This document shows, piece by piece, positions 25,217 through 33,056 of a DNA stretch of 43,658 nt. Every line of letters starts with the position of its first letter. The stretch's first letter is position 1. The stretch is from Peribacillus deserti (GTDB lineage: Bacteria > Bacillota > Bacilli > Bacillales > DSM-1321), in the NCBI RefSeq assembly GCF_016909175.1, contig NZ_JAFBFI010000023.1, forward strand, positions 1 to 43,658, in the 5' to 3' direction. The notes beneath the pieces are model-generated. The model was not told the DNA's origin and did not search any database. It saw nothing but the letters and a program-made list of their open reading frames with translations. The translations under genes were made by a program, and so were the position numbers.

Positions 25217-26344
25217 TCATTCATCTTCGAACATAATATCCATTATTTTTCGGTTAATGGTTTTATGCAGACCGCTATCTGAATTCATTAATACTACAAT
25301 ACCAAGCTCTCTGCGGGGCACCATCGATATTAAGGACCGTACAGCCAGCTGTCCGCCGCCATGCTCAATGACTGTTTCATTTTTATAGGTCCCAATAAAC
25401 CAGGCTAACCCATATTCCCATCCCTTCGGATACCAATCGGCAGAAACCTTTCCAATCGGTTTTTGCATTTCTTTTATTCCATGATGAGATAATATGGAAG
25501 GCGTTCCTGTTAAATGAAACGCAAGATATCTCCCTAAGTCATTTGCTGTTGAATACAGAAAACCGATCGGAGCAGAGATTGGATTAATAGGGAAGGGCGT
25601 TTCTATCTTCCCCGGGCCCATATAGTATCTACTGCTATTATCGTCACTTTCAGCGTATGTAGGATCAGTAGTTGTGCGATTCATCCCTATTTTCATCAGG
25701 ATATTGTCTGTTAAATGTTTCTCCCAGTTCTGGCCGCTCACCTTTTCAAATAAATCAGCCAGCAGCACATAGGCATCTGTGCAATAATTCCATTTTTCTC
25801 CAGGGTTAGCTTCTAATTCAACTTTTTTGAACCATCTTGTAACATCTTCCCGACTTTTAATTTCCTTCAGTTCCTTTTCCGTTAATCGATAATATTCAAG
25901 AGCTTCTTGGAATTCATTTGGAGTATCGGAAAATATTTCCTTTACATTCGGTGCAATCATATTGGCAATGCCTAAATCATGAGGAAAGCCAGCAGTATGG
26001 CTTAAAATCTGCCGAATGGTAATTTGATCACTTTGTTCTTTATTAGCTGTTGTAAAGTAATCTAGGTATCGGGATAAGGGAGCATCCAAGTTCAGATTCC
26101 TTTTTTGTGCCAGCTGTAAAACACTTAGGGCCATAAAATTTTTTGAAACACTTTGGATACTCATAATGGTATCAGGAGTCATCTTTCTAGGAACAGGAGT
26201 AATTTGGGATAGTCCGAATCCTCTGGAATAAAGGATGGAACTTCCTTGTACTAGACAAACGCTCACCCCTGCTGCTTGACCTTGATCTACTTGTTCTTCA
26301 ATATACTCTGTAACTCTATCTACCTTAGAGCTTATATATTTCAT
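25217..26344 (-). CDS. Serine hydrolase, beta-lactamase class C / penicillin-binding-like
   Basis: This protein of 375 residues has the class C/AmpH-like fold. The nucleophile motif is SVSK (in MSIQSVSKNFMALSVLQLA). The second motif, usually YxN, reads YCT (WNYCTDAYVLLADL), so the Asn is replaced. The third is HGG (VIEHGGGQLAVRS). The changed second motif makes true beta-lactam hydrolysis doubtful; an esterase or D-aminopeptidase role is as likely. No signal peptide is seen, so it may be cytosolic. An ATG at 26365 is open, but AGAGAGGT lies just before the ATG at 26344, which is chosen. Confidence 0.82.
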   Translation of the reverse strand: MKYISSKVDRVTEYIEEQVDQGQAAGVSVCLVQGSSILYSRGFGLSQITPVPRKMTPDTIMSIQSVSKNFMALSVLQLAQKRNLNLDAPLSRYLDYFTTANKEQSDQITIRQILSHTAGFPHDLGIANMIAPNVKEIFSDTPNEFQEALEYYRLTEKELKEIKSREDVTRWFKKVELEANPGEKWNYCTDAYVLLADLFEKVSGQNWEKHLTDNILMKIGMNRTTTDPTYAESDDNSSRYYMGPGKIETPFPINPISAPIGFLYSTANDLGRYLAFHLTGTPSILSHHGIKEMQKPIGKVSADWYPKGWEYGLAWFIGTYKNETVIEHGGGQLAVRSLISMVPRRELGIVVLMNSDSGLHKTINRKIMDIMFEDE

Positions 26345-26389
26345 ATGCACGACCTCTCTAAACAAACATTCGCAGATTCTTTTTACTAG

Positions 26390-26418
26390 AAAAAAAGCGA
26401 TGCATTTTGATGCACCGC
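26390..26418 (-). terminator. Intrinsic terminator of the small membrane protein gene
   Basis: On the minus strand GCGGTGCAT, loop CAAA and ATGCATCGC form nine pairs (one G-U), followed by TTTTTTTC. Confidence 0.85.
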
Positions 26419-26426
26419 AAGCAGTT

Positions 26427-26630
26427 TTACACTTTATGTTTTTTAATAATAAGTTCTTCCATCTCTTTAGCCTTTAGAGCTTCTCTCCGTGACACCTTTA
26501 TTATTAAGCGCATCGTCAGGAAAGCAGCGATCAGAAAGATTACACAAGTGATGGCCGCGGGAATATATTCAGACTTATCTTCAGGAAAATAAAGAAAGAG
26601 GCCTAGTATATGGCTGTTCAATGATAGCAT
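26427..26630 (-). CDS. Small single-TM membrane protein
   Basis: This protein of about 67 residues has one clear membrane helix (AAITCVIFLIAAFLTMRLII) and a basic/acidic helical tail (VSRREALKAKEMEELIIKKHK), probably cytosolic. An upstream ATG at 26639 overlaps the AGAAAGG ribosome site, so the ATG at 26630 is better placed. It has its own terminator. I do not recognise the family. Confidence 0.6.
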   Translation of the reverse strand: MLSLNSHILGLFLYFPEDKSEYIPAAITCVIFLIAAFLTMRLIIKVSRREALKAKEMEELIIKKHKV

Positions 26631-26747
26631 GGGTGACATCCTTTCTGTTCAAAGCCGTAATACGCACACATCATATCTTTCTAGATATCCTGCAGGTGAC
26701 TGCTAAAGAAATGAATGAGAAAGATGTTGATTTGGCCGGCTGCTGTT

Positions 26748-27482
26748 TTACTGAATCACTTTAATCGATTTAATCGTTATGCTTTCGGCAGGAACCCCTT
26801 GTTCATCAGCCTTTACTTCAGCTATTTTATCTACGGTTTCCATGCCTTCAATAACTTGTCCGAAAACAGTATGCTTTTGGTCAAGCCATGGTGTTCCGCC
26901 ATTATCCTCATAAGCTTTAATAATTTCTTTAGAATAGCCTGATTGTTCCATCTGATCTTTCAGGCCCGGGTCAATAGTTTTATTTTGTACAATAAAAAAC
27001 TGGCTTCCGTTTGTATCAGCTCCAGAGTTTGCCATAGATAGAGCACCCCGAAAGTTGTAAAGCTTAGTAGAGAATTCATCTTCAAAAGGCTTGCCCCAAA
27101 TGCTTTCTCCCCCGGTTCCATTTCCTTCAGGATCACCGCCCTGAATCATAAAATCCTTGATAACCCGATGAAAGGAAAGGCCATTATAATATCCTTTTTC
27201 ACTGTGCGCCACAAAGTTTTTCACAGCTTTCGGAGCAAATTTAGGAAATAATTTAATCTTAATACTCCCCTTATTCGTTTCCATTACAACAACTTTATCA
27301 CTTTGTTGAACAGCCATAAATTGCGGGTATTCCTCTATGGATAAAGATTTCTCCTCTTTCCCGGAAGATTTAGTCTGTTCGGATTCCTTATTTCTCTGCG
27401 GCTTTGTTTCATCGCCGCTTGTCCCGCAGCCTGCAAGAAATGCAAAGCAAGATAGAATCAGCAGCATATTTTTCAATTTCAT
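26748..27482 (-). CDS. Cyclophilin-type peptidyl-prolyl isomerase lipoprotein
   Basis: This protein of 244 residues opens with a lipoprotein signal (KNMLLILSCFAFLAGC, Cys about 19), then a charged linker of some 40 residues and a complete cyclophilin domain. FHRVIKDFMIQGGDPEGNGTGG, the GALSMAN block and GSQFFIV are intact, including the catalytic Arg in FHRVI. It should speed proline isomerisation of exported proteins at the outer face of the membrane. A GTG at 27491 is open, but AGAGGTGG serves the ATG at 27482. It differs from cytosolic PpiB by the signal and linker. Confidence 0.92.
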   Translation of the reverse strand: MKLKNMLLILSCFAFLAGCGTSGDETKPQRNKESEQTKSSGKEEKSLSIEEYPQFMAVQQSDKVVVMETNKGSIKIKLFPKFAPKAVKNFVAHSEKGYYNGLSFHRVIKDFMIQGGDPEGNGTGGESIWGKPFEDEFSTKLYNFRGALSMANSGADTNGSQFFIVQNKTIDPGLKDQMEQSGYSKEIIKAYEDNGGTPWLDQKHTVFGQVIEGMETVDKIAEVKADEQGVPAESITIKSIKVIQ

Positions 27483-27609
27483 AACATCCACCTCTTACTC
27501 TTAACTTTACAATATATTGAATAAAAAATCACTACTGTACTCGGGCTGGAGCTTGTGAACATAATTGTTATTTATGTATGATTAACGTAATGAAAAATTA
27601 GGGGTGAAG

Positions 27610-28008
27610 ATGTTGACAGTTGGATCATTTAAAGCAGGGGACCAGGTAACGGCATTTTATAAAACCGGAAAGTATATCGGGGAAATAACGGATGCTTCCA
27701 GGCCGCAGAGTTATCTTGTAAGAGTCCTTGCAGTTGAAAAACACCCAATGCAGGGAGATTTGCATAATCCTAAGGAGGCAGATGTGCTGATGTTCCACCA
27801 AAGAAAAGCACTTGCTTTCAGGGAACAGACTAATGTGCCAAAGAACATGGTAAAGCCTTATAGCGGGGATATTCCTTCTTACGGACAATCCTTACAAGAG
27901 GCCGTTGCTCGTGCGATACAAGAATTAGAAGGCAAGGAAGATCGCTGGAGCAAGAAAAGCTTGGAGAGTCTAAGGGAGCTGGAAAAAGAATATTCTGCAA
28001 ACCAATAA
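27610..28008 (+). CDS. kapB: Kinase-associated protein B (KapB)
   Basis: This 132-residue protein closely follows B. subtilis KapB: AFYKTGKYIGEITDASRPQS, VEKHPMQGDLHNPKEADV, and ALAFREQTNVPKNMVKPY are all family blocks. KapB is needed for KinB to feed the sporulation phosphorelay. No lipobox is visible despite the family name 'kinase-associated lipoprotein'. The kinB gene, its usual neighbour, is not in this window. GGGGTGA lies just before the ATG at 27610; GTG 27604 and TTG 27613 are alternatives. It converges on kapD with a shared terminator. Confidence 0.9.
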   Translation: MLTVGSFKAGDQVTAFYKTGKYIGEITDASRPQSYLVRVLAVEKHPMQGDLHNPKEADVLMFHQRKALAFREQTNVPKNMVKPYSGDIPSYGQSLQEAVARAIQELEGKEDRWSKKSLESLRELEKEYSANQ

Positions 28009-28013
28009 AATGC

Positions 28014-28049
28014 TAAAAGCCAAATCAACTTAGAAAAGATTTGGCTTTA
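28014..28049. terminator. Bidirectional terminator between kapB and kapD
   Basis: AAAAGCCAAATC and GATTTGGCTTT form a stem. It overlaps the last codon of kapD by three bases. Confidence 0.85.
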
Positions 28050-28673
28050 TAAGGCAAATTTGTCAAACACTTTCGATAAATCGATGCGATCTCCAATTGT
28101 AGTCGGCTCAGGTTTTTTCAAATATCTTTTATCCTCTTCTACTAATTTAAAAATATTATAAGTCGTTAAGGCATCATCGAGTGCCCTGTGGTGTTTACCT
28201 GTACCTTGCTTTCCATACTCCTGTACAGCTTTCCACAAGCCGGTCTGGTTTTGATCGCCAAAGAACCTTTTATATTCCATAGAAAGATCAAGCTGCTTTC
28301 CGCTAAACGGAAATTTCACATTGGCTTTAAGACAAGTGTTCCGCAAGACCTTCATATCCATGTTCCCCCAGGTTACAATGGTGCTGCCGGGATACTTTTG
28401 TTCAAATTCACTGAGCAGATTGACGAGATCCTTAAAAGTCATGCCGCCATTTACTTGTTCTTGGGTGATGTTTAAGAATGTTTTACATCGTTCTGTCAGG
28501 GCGGGAAAACGGTCTGGAGACACAAAAGAGGAGAATTTCCTTGTAATTTTATCGTTAATAACAGAGACAATGCCAACCTCTACAATTTCGGGGTAAAATC
28601 CCTCAGGCCTCGCTTTTCCTTCGGGCATCGTAAATTCAAAATCAATGAATAAATATTGATGGTCGAATTCCAT
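28047..28673 (-). CDS. kapD: 3'-5' exonuclease family protein KapD
   Basis: This 208-residue DEDDh exonuclease has motif I in FIDFEFTMPEG, motif II in TWGNMDMKVLR, and motif III in HHRALDDALTTYNIF with the catalytic His. All four acidic residues are present, so it is probably an active RNA/DNA exonuclease. It resembles B. subtilis KapD, named as an inhibitor of the KinA sporulation pathway. GGGAGGT precedes the ATG at 28673; the upstream ATG at 28700 has no such site. It is next to kapB here, and pbpD is divergent upstream. Confidence 0.9.
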   Translation of the reverse strand: MEFDHQYLFIDFEFTMPEGKARPEGFYPEIVEVGIVSVINDKITRKFSSFVSPDRFPALTERCKTFLNITQEQVNGGMTFKDLVNLLSEFEQKYPGSTIVTWGNMDMKVLRNTCLKANVKFPFSGKQLDLSMEYKRFFGDQNQTGLWKAVQEYGKQGTGKHHRALDDALTTYNIFKLVEEDKRYLKKPEPTTIGDRIDLSKVFDKFAL

Positions 28674-28914
28674 ATTTATACCTCCCTTACATAAAATCAT
28701 ACATAAAATATTTCGTTCCGGTATAACGTTTTTTTCTCTTATTATATCAAATATTTATTACGAAACTGATATTTTTATATAGTTGTCCACCCTTTTTTTA
28801 CCTTTTCTCCTTAAAACTTGTTTTTCAAAGAATTCACAAATATTTTCTGAAATACCATCATGCGGTTATATTAGTCATGATACGATAGGTTCCTAGAATA
28901 TTTTGGATTGGAAG

Positions 28915-30786
28915 ATGAAAAAAGTGCGCACATTTTTTGGATATACAACGATCGTTCTCCTTATTCCTTTGCTGGCTGTACTTTTATTTTTCACTTACAA
29001 AGAATGGAGCCAGGCAGAAACCGCTCAAGCTGAATGGAACACAAAAGTCACACAGAAAGAAATCAAACTTCCTCTGACCAGCACCATTACAGCAGATGAT
29101 GAGATGATTATTACCGAATTATCAAAGTCCCAGAATCGGATATACCTTGACGAACAGGAAATTCCAGAATTTCTCAAACAAATTTTTGTAACGATAGAAG
29201 ATCAACATTTTTATGAACATAAGGGCATCGATCTTTCCGGAATCTCAAGAGCCATTCTTACTAATGCTAAGGCCGGCTCCTCCAGCCAGGGCGGAAGCAC
29301 TATTACGCAGCAGTTAGCCAGAAATCTATTTCTAAACCACGAGAAAACCTATAATCGTAAGCTCTCTGAACTTCTTTATTCATATAAACTGGAAAACAGG
29401 TTTTCTAAAAAGCAAATTCTCGAGTTGTACATAAATGCGATTTACTTCCAAAACGGCGCTTATGGCATTGAAGCTGCATCTATGCTGTATTTTAATAAGC
29501 ATACAGCCGGGCTTTCCAAGGCTGAAATGGCCTTTTTAGCAGGAATTCCTAATAATCCAGCCATGTACAATCCGTTCACCCATTATGCATCTGTTAAGAA
29601 AAGGCAGGAAAGAATCTTACAGATCCTTGCAGACCAAAAGCTCCTGTCCGCCGAAGAGTTTAGAAACATTAAAGCTGAACTCATCGTCCTGAATCCTCGT
29701 CACCGAGTAGACCTTTATCCCGATTACTCTGCTTTTGTTGAAGCAGAATTTAAAGAACTTGTTGCGAGTTCTGAAGGATACATGACAAAGCTCCAAACCG
29801 CTAATCCAGATAATAAGGAAAGATTAGCTCAAAAATTAAATGATCGGGTGCGGGAGCTGCTGGACTCCGGTATAGTTATTCATACTGCGCTGGACACGGA
29901 CATACAAGATTCTGCAGGTAAATCTATTAGAATCTCGCTGCCTGAGAGAGATATTGAGAGTGCAGCTGTAGTTATAGAACATCATACGCACGAGCTTGTC
30001 TCTTTGATTGGGGGAAAATATTATAAAAAATATTCTTTTAACAGATCCTTTCAAAGCTATAGACAGCCTGGTTCTGCCATTAAGCCGCTGCTCGTTTATG
30101 GTCCTTATCTTGACACAGCGGATCATTCTCTTTCAGAGAAAATAAGTGCCGGTCCCTTCTGTCAAAACGGGTATTGTCCCCAAAATTATGGTAATGCTCT
30201 GTACGGCCTCGTGACGATAGAAGAAGCTTTTTCTCATTCGTACAACACTCCCGCTCTCAGGTTATTCAATGATACAGGGATACATAAATCGTTCAGCTAC
30301 TTACAAGCTTTTCAATTTAAGAAGCTTGTGAAAGAAGATTACAGTCTGCCAGCCGCAATTGGCGGGTTTACTTATGGGGTAAGCCCTTTGGAATTAACAA
30401 ATGCGTATTCTTCTTTCAACAATGGAAATTACCAGCCCGCGCGTGCTATCCGCACTGTTACAGATCGAAAGGGAAAAATTCTGTACAAGTGGAAAGAAAA
30501 GCCAGTAAAAGTATGGAATGCTGATACAGTGAAGGAAATGCGCCTTCTTTTATATAAGACCGTTTTAGATGGTACGGGAAAAAAAGCCTTTCTACCTTCC
30601 ACATATATAGGAGGGAAAACTGGAACGACAAATAATTATAAAGATCTCTGGTTTGTGGGACTGACAGATAAATATACCGCCGGTGTCTGGGTAGGAAAAG
30701 ATATTCCATCAAGCATCGAGTATAAAAAAGATCAGGCTCCCCACCTTCTCATTTGGAAAAATATAATGGGCAGCCACAGTCATTAA
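28915..30786 (+). CDS. pbpD: Class A penicillin-binding protein PbpD (PBP4)
   Basis: This bifunctional cell-wall synthase of about 623 residues has an N-terminal membrane anchor (about 10-30) and then a GT51 glycosyltransferase domain (about 70-240). That domain shows EDQHFYEHKGID, GGSTITQQLARNLFL, RKLSELLYSYKLE and GAYGIEAAS. The transpeptidase domain (about 320-600) has SAIK as the nucleophile tetrad, SYN and KTGTT. Size and neighbourhood (near kapD and yufK) point to PbpD rather than PbpG. The ORF is open from a TTG at 28903; the ATG at 28915, with GGATTGGAAG before it, is preferred. The ribosome site is weak. A bidirectional terminator lies at 30901-30942. Confidence 0.9.
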   Translation: MKKVRTFFGYTTIVLLIPLLAVLLFFTYKEWSQAETAQAEWNTKVTQKEIKLPLTSTITADDEMIITELSKSQNRIYLDEQEIPEFLKQIFVTIEDQHFYEHKGIDLSGISRAILTNAKAGSSSQGGSTITQQLARNLFLNHEKTYNRKLSELLYSYKLENRFSKKQILELYINAIYFQNGAYGIEAASMLYFNKHTAGLSKAEMAFLAGIPNNPAMYNPFTHYASVKKRQERILQILADQKLLSAEEFRNIKAELIVLNPRHRVDLYPDYSAFVEAEFKELVASSEGYMTKLQTANPDNKERLAQKLNDRVRELLDSGIVIHTALDTDIQDSAGKSIRISLPERDIESAAVVIEHHTHELVSLIGGKYYKKYSFNRSFQSYRQPGSAIKPLLVYGPYLDTADHSLSEKISAGPFCQNGYCPQNYGNALYGLVTIEEAFSHSYNTPALRLFNDTGIHKSFSYLQAFQFKKLVKEDYSLPAAIGGFTYGVSPLELTNAYSSFNNGNYQPARAIRTVTDRKGKILYKWKEKPVKVWNADTVKEMRLLLYKTVLDGTGKKAFLPSTYIGGKTGTTNNYKDLWFVGLTDKYTAGVWVGKDIPSSIEYKKDQAPHLLIWKNIMGSHSH

Positions 30787-30900
30787 AATAAAAGCTGAAG
30801 TCTTTTATATTTTGGCTATGTTAAAGCCCATTCTTCCATTATTGGCACTATGTTCATCTTCGCTGCAATCAACAGGCAAGTATAACAGAGCTTATATTTT

Positions 30901-30942
30901 GAAAAAGAGCAGCTCCATAAGCTTTACGGGCTGCTCTTTTGT
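30901..30942. terminator. Bidirectional terminator between pbpD and yufK
   Basis: AAAAAGAGCAGC and GCTGCTCTTTTG pair around a 16-base loop and have A and T runs on each side. Confidence 0.85.
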
Positions 30943-30945
30943 CCT

Positions 30946-31503
30946 TTATAGCGGCAGGCTTGCCATTATACTGTTATATAGTTTAAGCAATGAAAACGAC
31001 ACAATAAATAAAAGAGAGGACCATACTAGTGTATGAAAAAATATCATTCCAGCAAGTCCGGCAGTTGTCAGTGCCGGACTAGTTTGATACACCATATAAA
31101 TAAAAGCTAAAAGAGTTGACACCATAAAGATCAGGATAATTCCAGGCAGCCAGCTTGAACTCAATAATGAAGCAATCCCGCCAGTAAAGTAAATAACTGA
31201 ACTTTTACGAATGTTCCTTAATGATTCCCCTTCGGAATCCTTAGAAAAGAACAGGAGCGATAATTCAAGGATTGTATCTGAAATTAATTTTAAGGCTGCA
31301 AAAACCATGAAGAATACGAGCAAAAAGACAACTAAAAGGGTGAACTTCAGCCCCGCTTCAGAAAAGAATTCCCGCATTCCTTCATAAATGCCAATTTGTT
31401 TTAGCAGAGTGATAGATTTCATTTCTGAATACACTGCAAAAGATAAACTAAAAAGAATAATTGCAATTAAAGGGAAATATCCCGTAAAATATGTATTTTT
31501 CAT
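30946..31503 (-). CDS. yufK: Integral membrane protein YufK (DUF5366)
   Basis: This 185-residue protein has five or so hydrophobic segments (about 7-25, 52-75, 105-135, 140-160, 160-178). Length and topology match B. subtilis YufK, and the position after pbpD agrees. Function is unknown; no transporter signature is visible. The start follows AAAGAGG. It ends beside the bidirectional terminator shared with pbpD. Confidence 0.8.
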   Translation of the reverse strand: MKNTYFTGYFPLIAIILFSLSFAVYSEMKSITLLKQIGIYEGMREFFSEAGLKFTLLVVFLLVFFMVFAALKLISDTILELSLLFFSKDSEGESLRNIRKSSVIYFTGGIASLLSSSWLPGIILIFMVSTLLAFIYMVYQTSPALTTAGLAGMIFFHTLVWSSLLFIVSFSLLKLYNSIMASLPL

Positions 31504-31621
31504 TTTTGCCTCTTTAATAATTCTAATTTAAGTGTCCAGACCTGTCAGCGAGCAGCTGCTCAACAGCCGGATTTAATTCAAGTTGTATAGGAGAAAAAGA
31601 GAATGGTTAAGCGTTCTCGGC

Positions 31622-32008
31622 CTAAGCCTTTAGTTGAATGACTGCAAGTGTACACCTGGATACTGAAATTAATTGATCCTGCTCATCCGTAATCTTAACT
31701 TCCCAAACCATCGTAGTTCTTCCCTGATGGAGAACCTTGCCAGCTGCATAGACTGTTCCTTCTTTTTTGCCGCGTATATGGTTAGCATTAATCTCCAGCC
31801 CTACAACTGCCTCGGTTTCCTTATCAACCAATTCATACCCGCCAATACTGGCAACTGTTTCAGCAAGGGCCACAGAAGCTCCGCCATGCAGCAGTCCAAA
31901 AGGCTGTCGTGTTCTCTCGTCTACTGGCATGGATGCCCTGACTGTGCCCGGGGAAACCTCCAGGATTTCAATGCCAAGAGAATGTAAAAGCGTTTTTGTT
32001 GTTTCCAT
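31622..32008 (-). CDS. yuxO: Hotdog-fold thioesterase YuxO (PaaI/MenI type)
   Basis: This 128-residue acyl-CoA thioesterase, probably tetrameric and cytosolic, has the active-site helix LLHGGASVALAETVAS with its catalytic Glu, and the substrate strand EINANHIRGKKEGTVYA. Members of this group hydrolyse 1,4-dihydroxy-2-naphthoyl-CoA in menaquinone synthesis, and the B. subtilis homologue is YuxO. That activity is inferred. An ORF extends to 32059, but AGAGGAGG lies directly before the ATG at 32008. The upstream region on this strand runs through the GAGCA phased array. Confidence 0.88.
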   Translation of the reverse strand: METTKTLLHSLGIEILEVSPGTVRASMPVDERTRQPFGLLHGGASVALAETVASIGGYELVDKETEAVVGLEINANHIRGKKEGTVYAAGKVLHQGRTTMVWEVKITDEQDQLISVSRCTLAVIQLKA

Positions 32009-32061
32009 TTTTATCCTCCTCTTTTTAGATGTTTTTATTCGAATATTTTTGCTTTGCAAGC

Positions 32062-32180
32062 GAGCAAGTACAACCCGTTTGGGAGCAGCATACTACCCAA
32101 TAGGAGCAGCTTTTTATGTGTGCGGGCAGATCTCCGGTTTAAGAGCAACTTCACCTTTTGCGAGCAAAATTTCCTCCTCC
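32062..32180 (+). repeat. Phased array of the word GAGCA, 19-21 bp steps
   Basis: GAGCA (once GGGCA) starts at 32062, 32083, 32104, 32124, 32143 and 32162, giving steps of 21, 21, 20, 19 and 19. The 14-16 bases between words are unrelated to each other. The array begins 53 bases upstream of the yuxO start codon, in its promoter or leader. Bases 32181-32510 contain no gene I can support, only a small TTTTCG..CGAAAA hairpin at 32466-32483. Confidence 0.7.
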
Positions 32181-32513
32181 AAAACATATCTTCAGCATAT
32201 TATAACTTCCAGCCATTAGCATAGAGAAAAGAAAAAAGCTTCCTCGTTTCCACCCACATGTATAATTTTTAAAATACAAGAGAAATCCACATAAAGACGG
32301 TTGAAAAGGAGTACAGCTCAAAATCAGATAGGGGGGTTATAAAGACCATACAAAGATGGAAGCAGAAATCTTATAAACATCAGCTTTTTTCAGGCGGTAA
32401 TGTTATTATTCGCTATAACCGGATTCATTCCTTCAAGTTTTTATAAGAAGCTGCTTGACTTTTAGTTTTCGTTCAGCGAAAACAGGGTCAGCATGCTTTT
32501 CTGTATAAACGAA

Positions 32514-32541
32514 TGGAGCACCCCGTTTAGAAGGGTGCTCC
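32514..32541. terminator. Hairpin, possible terminator
   Basis: GGAGCACCC and GGGTGCTCC form a nine-pair stem with an eight-base loop, 60 bases beyond the stop of the Gly/Tyr-rich gene. It lacks a clear T-run on either strand. Confidence 0.5.
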
Positions 32542-32602
32542 GTTCAAATAAATGCAAGTCATTCTATAAGGTTATGGATCGGGACCTTATCACTTCAAAG
32601 AT

Positions 32603-32881
32603 TTAATAATACCCGCCAGGTCCTGATCCATAACCTCCTGGTCCTGGTCCTGGTCCTGCCCCGTAGCCTCCGTAAGCCCCGTAGCCTGGATATGCTCCAT
32701 AACCTGGTGCGGCAGGATAAGCGCCTGCAAAGTATGGATAAGGACGGGGCCTTAATATCGCACTTCCAATCAAGCCGCCAACCAGGCCGCCTAAAAACGG
32801 CGCACCGATACTCCAGCCTCCTCCGCCATAGTAAGGCCGCTTTCCATAGCCTCCGTAACCGTAAAACGGTCTATAACCCAC
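32603..32881 (-). CDS. Gly/Tyr/Pro-rich protein with one hydrophobic segment
   Basis: In this 92-residue low-complexity protein, the first part is GY repeats (GYRPFYGYGGYGKRPYYGGG), the middle a glycine-zipper-like hydrophobic stretch (GAPFLGGLVGGLIGSAIL), and the tail YGAYPGYGAYGGYGAGPGPG and similar. Such proteins are common in spore-formers and may sit at the spore or cell surface; function is unknown. An ATG at 32908 has no ribosome site. AAAGAGGGGG lies eight bases before the GTG at 32881, so a GTG start is inferred. Confidence 0.72.
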   Translation of the reverse strand: MGYRPFYGYGGYGKRPYYGGGGWSIGAPFLGGLVGGLIGSAILRPRPYPYFAGAYPAAPGYGAYPGYGAYGGYGAGPGPGPGGYGSGPGGYY

Positions 32882-33019
32882 ATGAATAACCCCCTCTTTG
32901 TCTGGCATTGTATTCTTTATTATTTATGCCGGATAAATAGGATTTGAGTGGGCTTGAAGCGTGTCTGACTATAAATGCGTCTTTCTTGTTTTGGGTCTTC
33001 TTCATTTTTTGCTAATTAA

Positions 33020-33052
33020 AATAAACCGAAGCCCTCAGGGCCTCGGCTTATT
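33020..33052 (-). terminator. Intrinsic terminator of pepA
   Basis: On the minus strand AAGCCGAGGCCC and GGGCTTCGGTTT pair around a short loop, followed by TTATTTTAATT. Confidence 0.8.
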
Positions 33053-33056
33053 CTGT

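Noticed and set aside
24986-25236. Cluster of short ORFs on both strands
   Set aside because: They are stop-poor frames produced by the GC-rich repeat B; none has a ribosome site or protein-like conservation.
31767-32219. Plus-strand ORF of 150 codons
   Set aside because: It is antisense to yuxO and runs through the GAGCA array; no ribosome site.
32330-32465. Short frame ending ITGFIPSSFYKKLLDF
   Set aside because: Only about 20 codons after the first usable ATG, and no convincing ribosome site.
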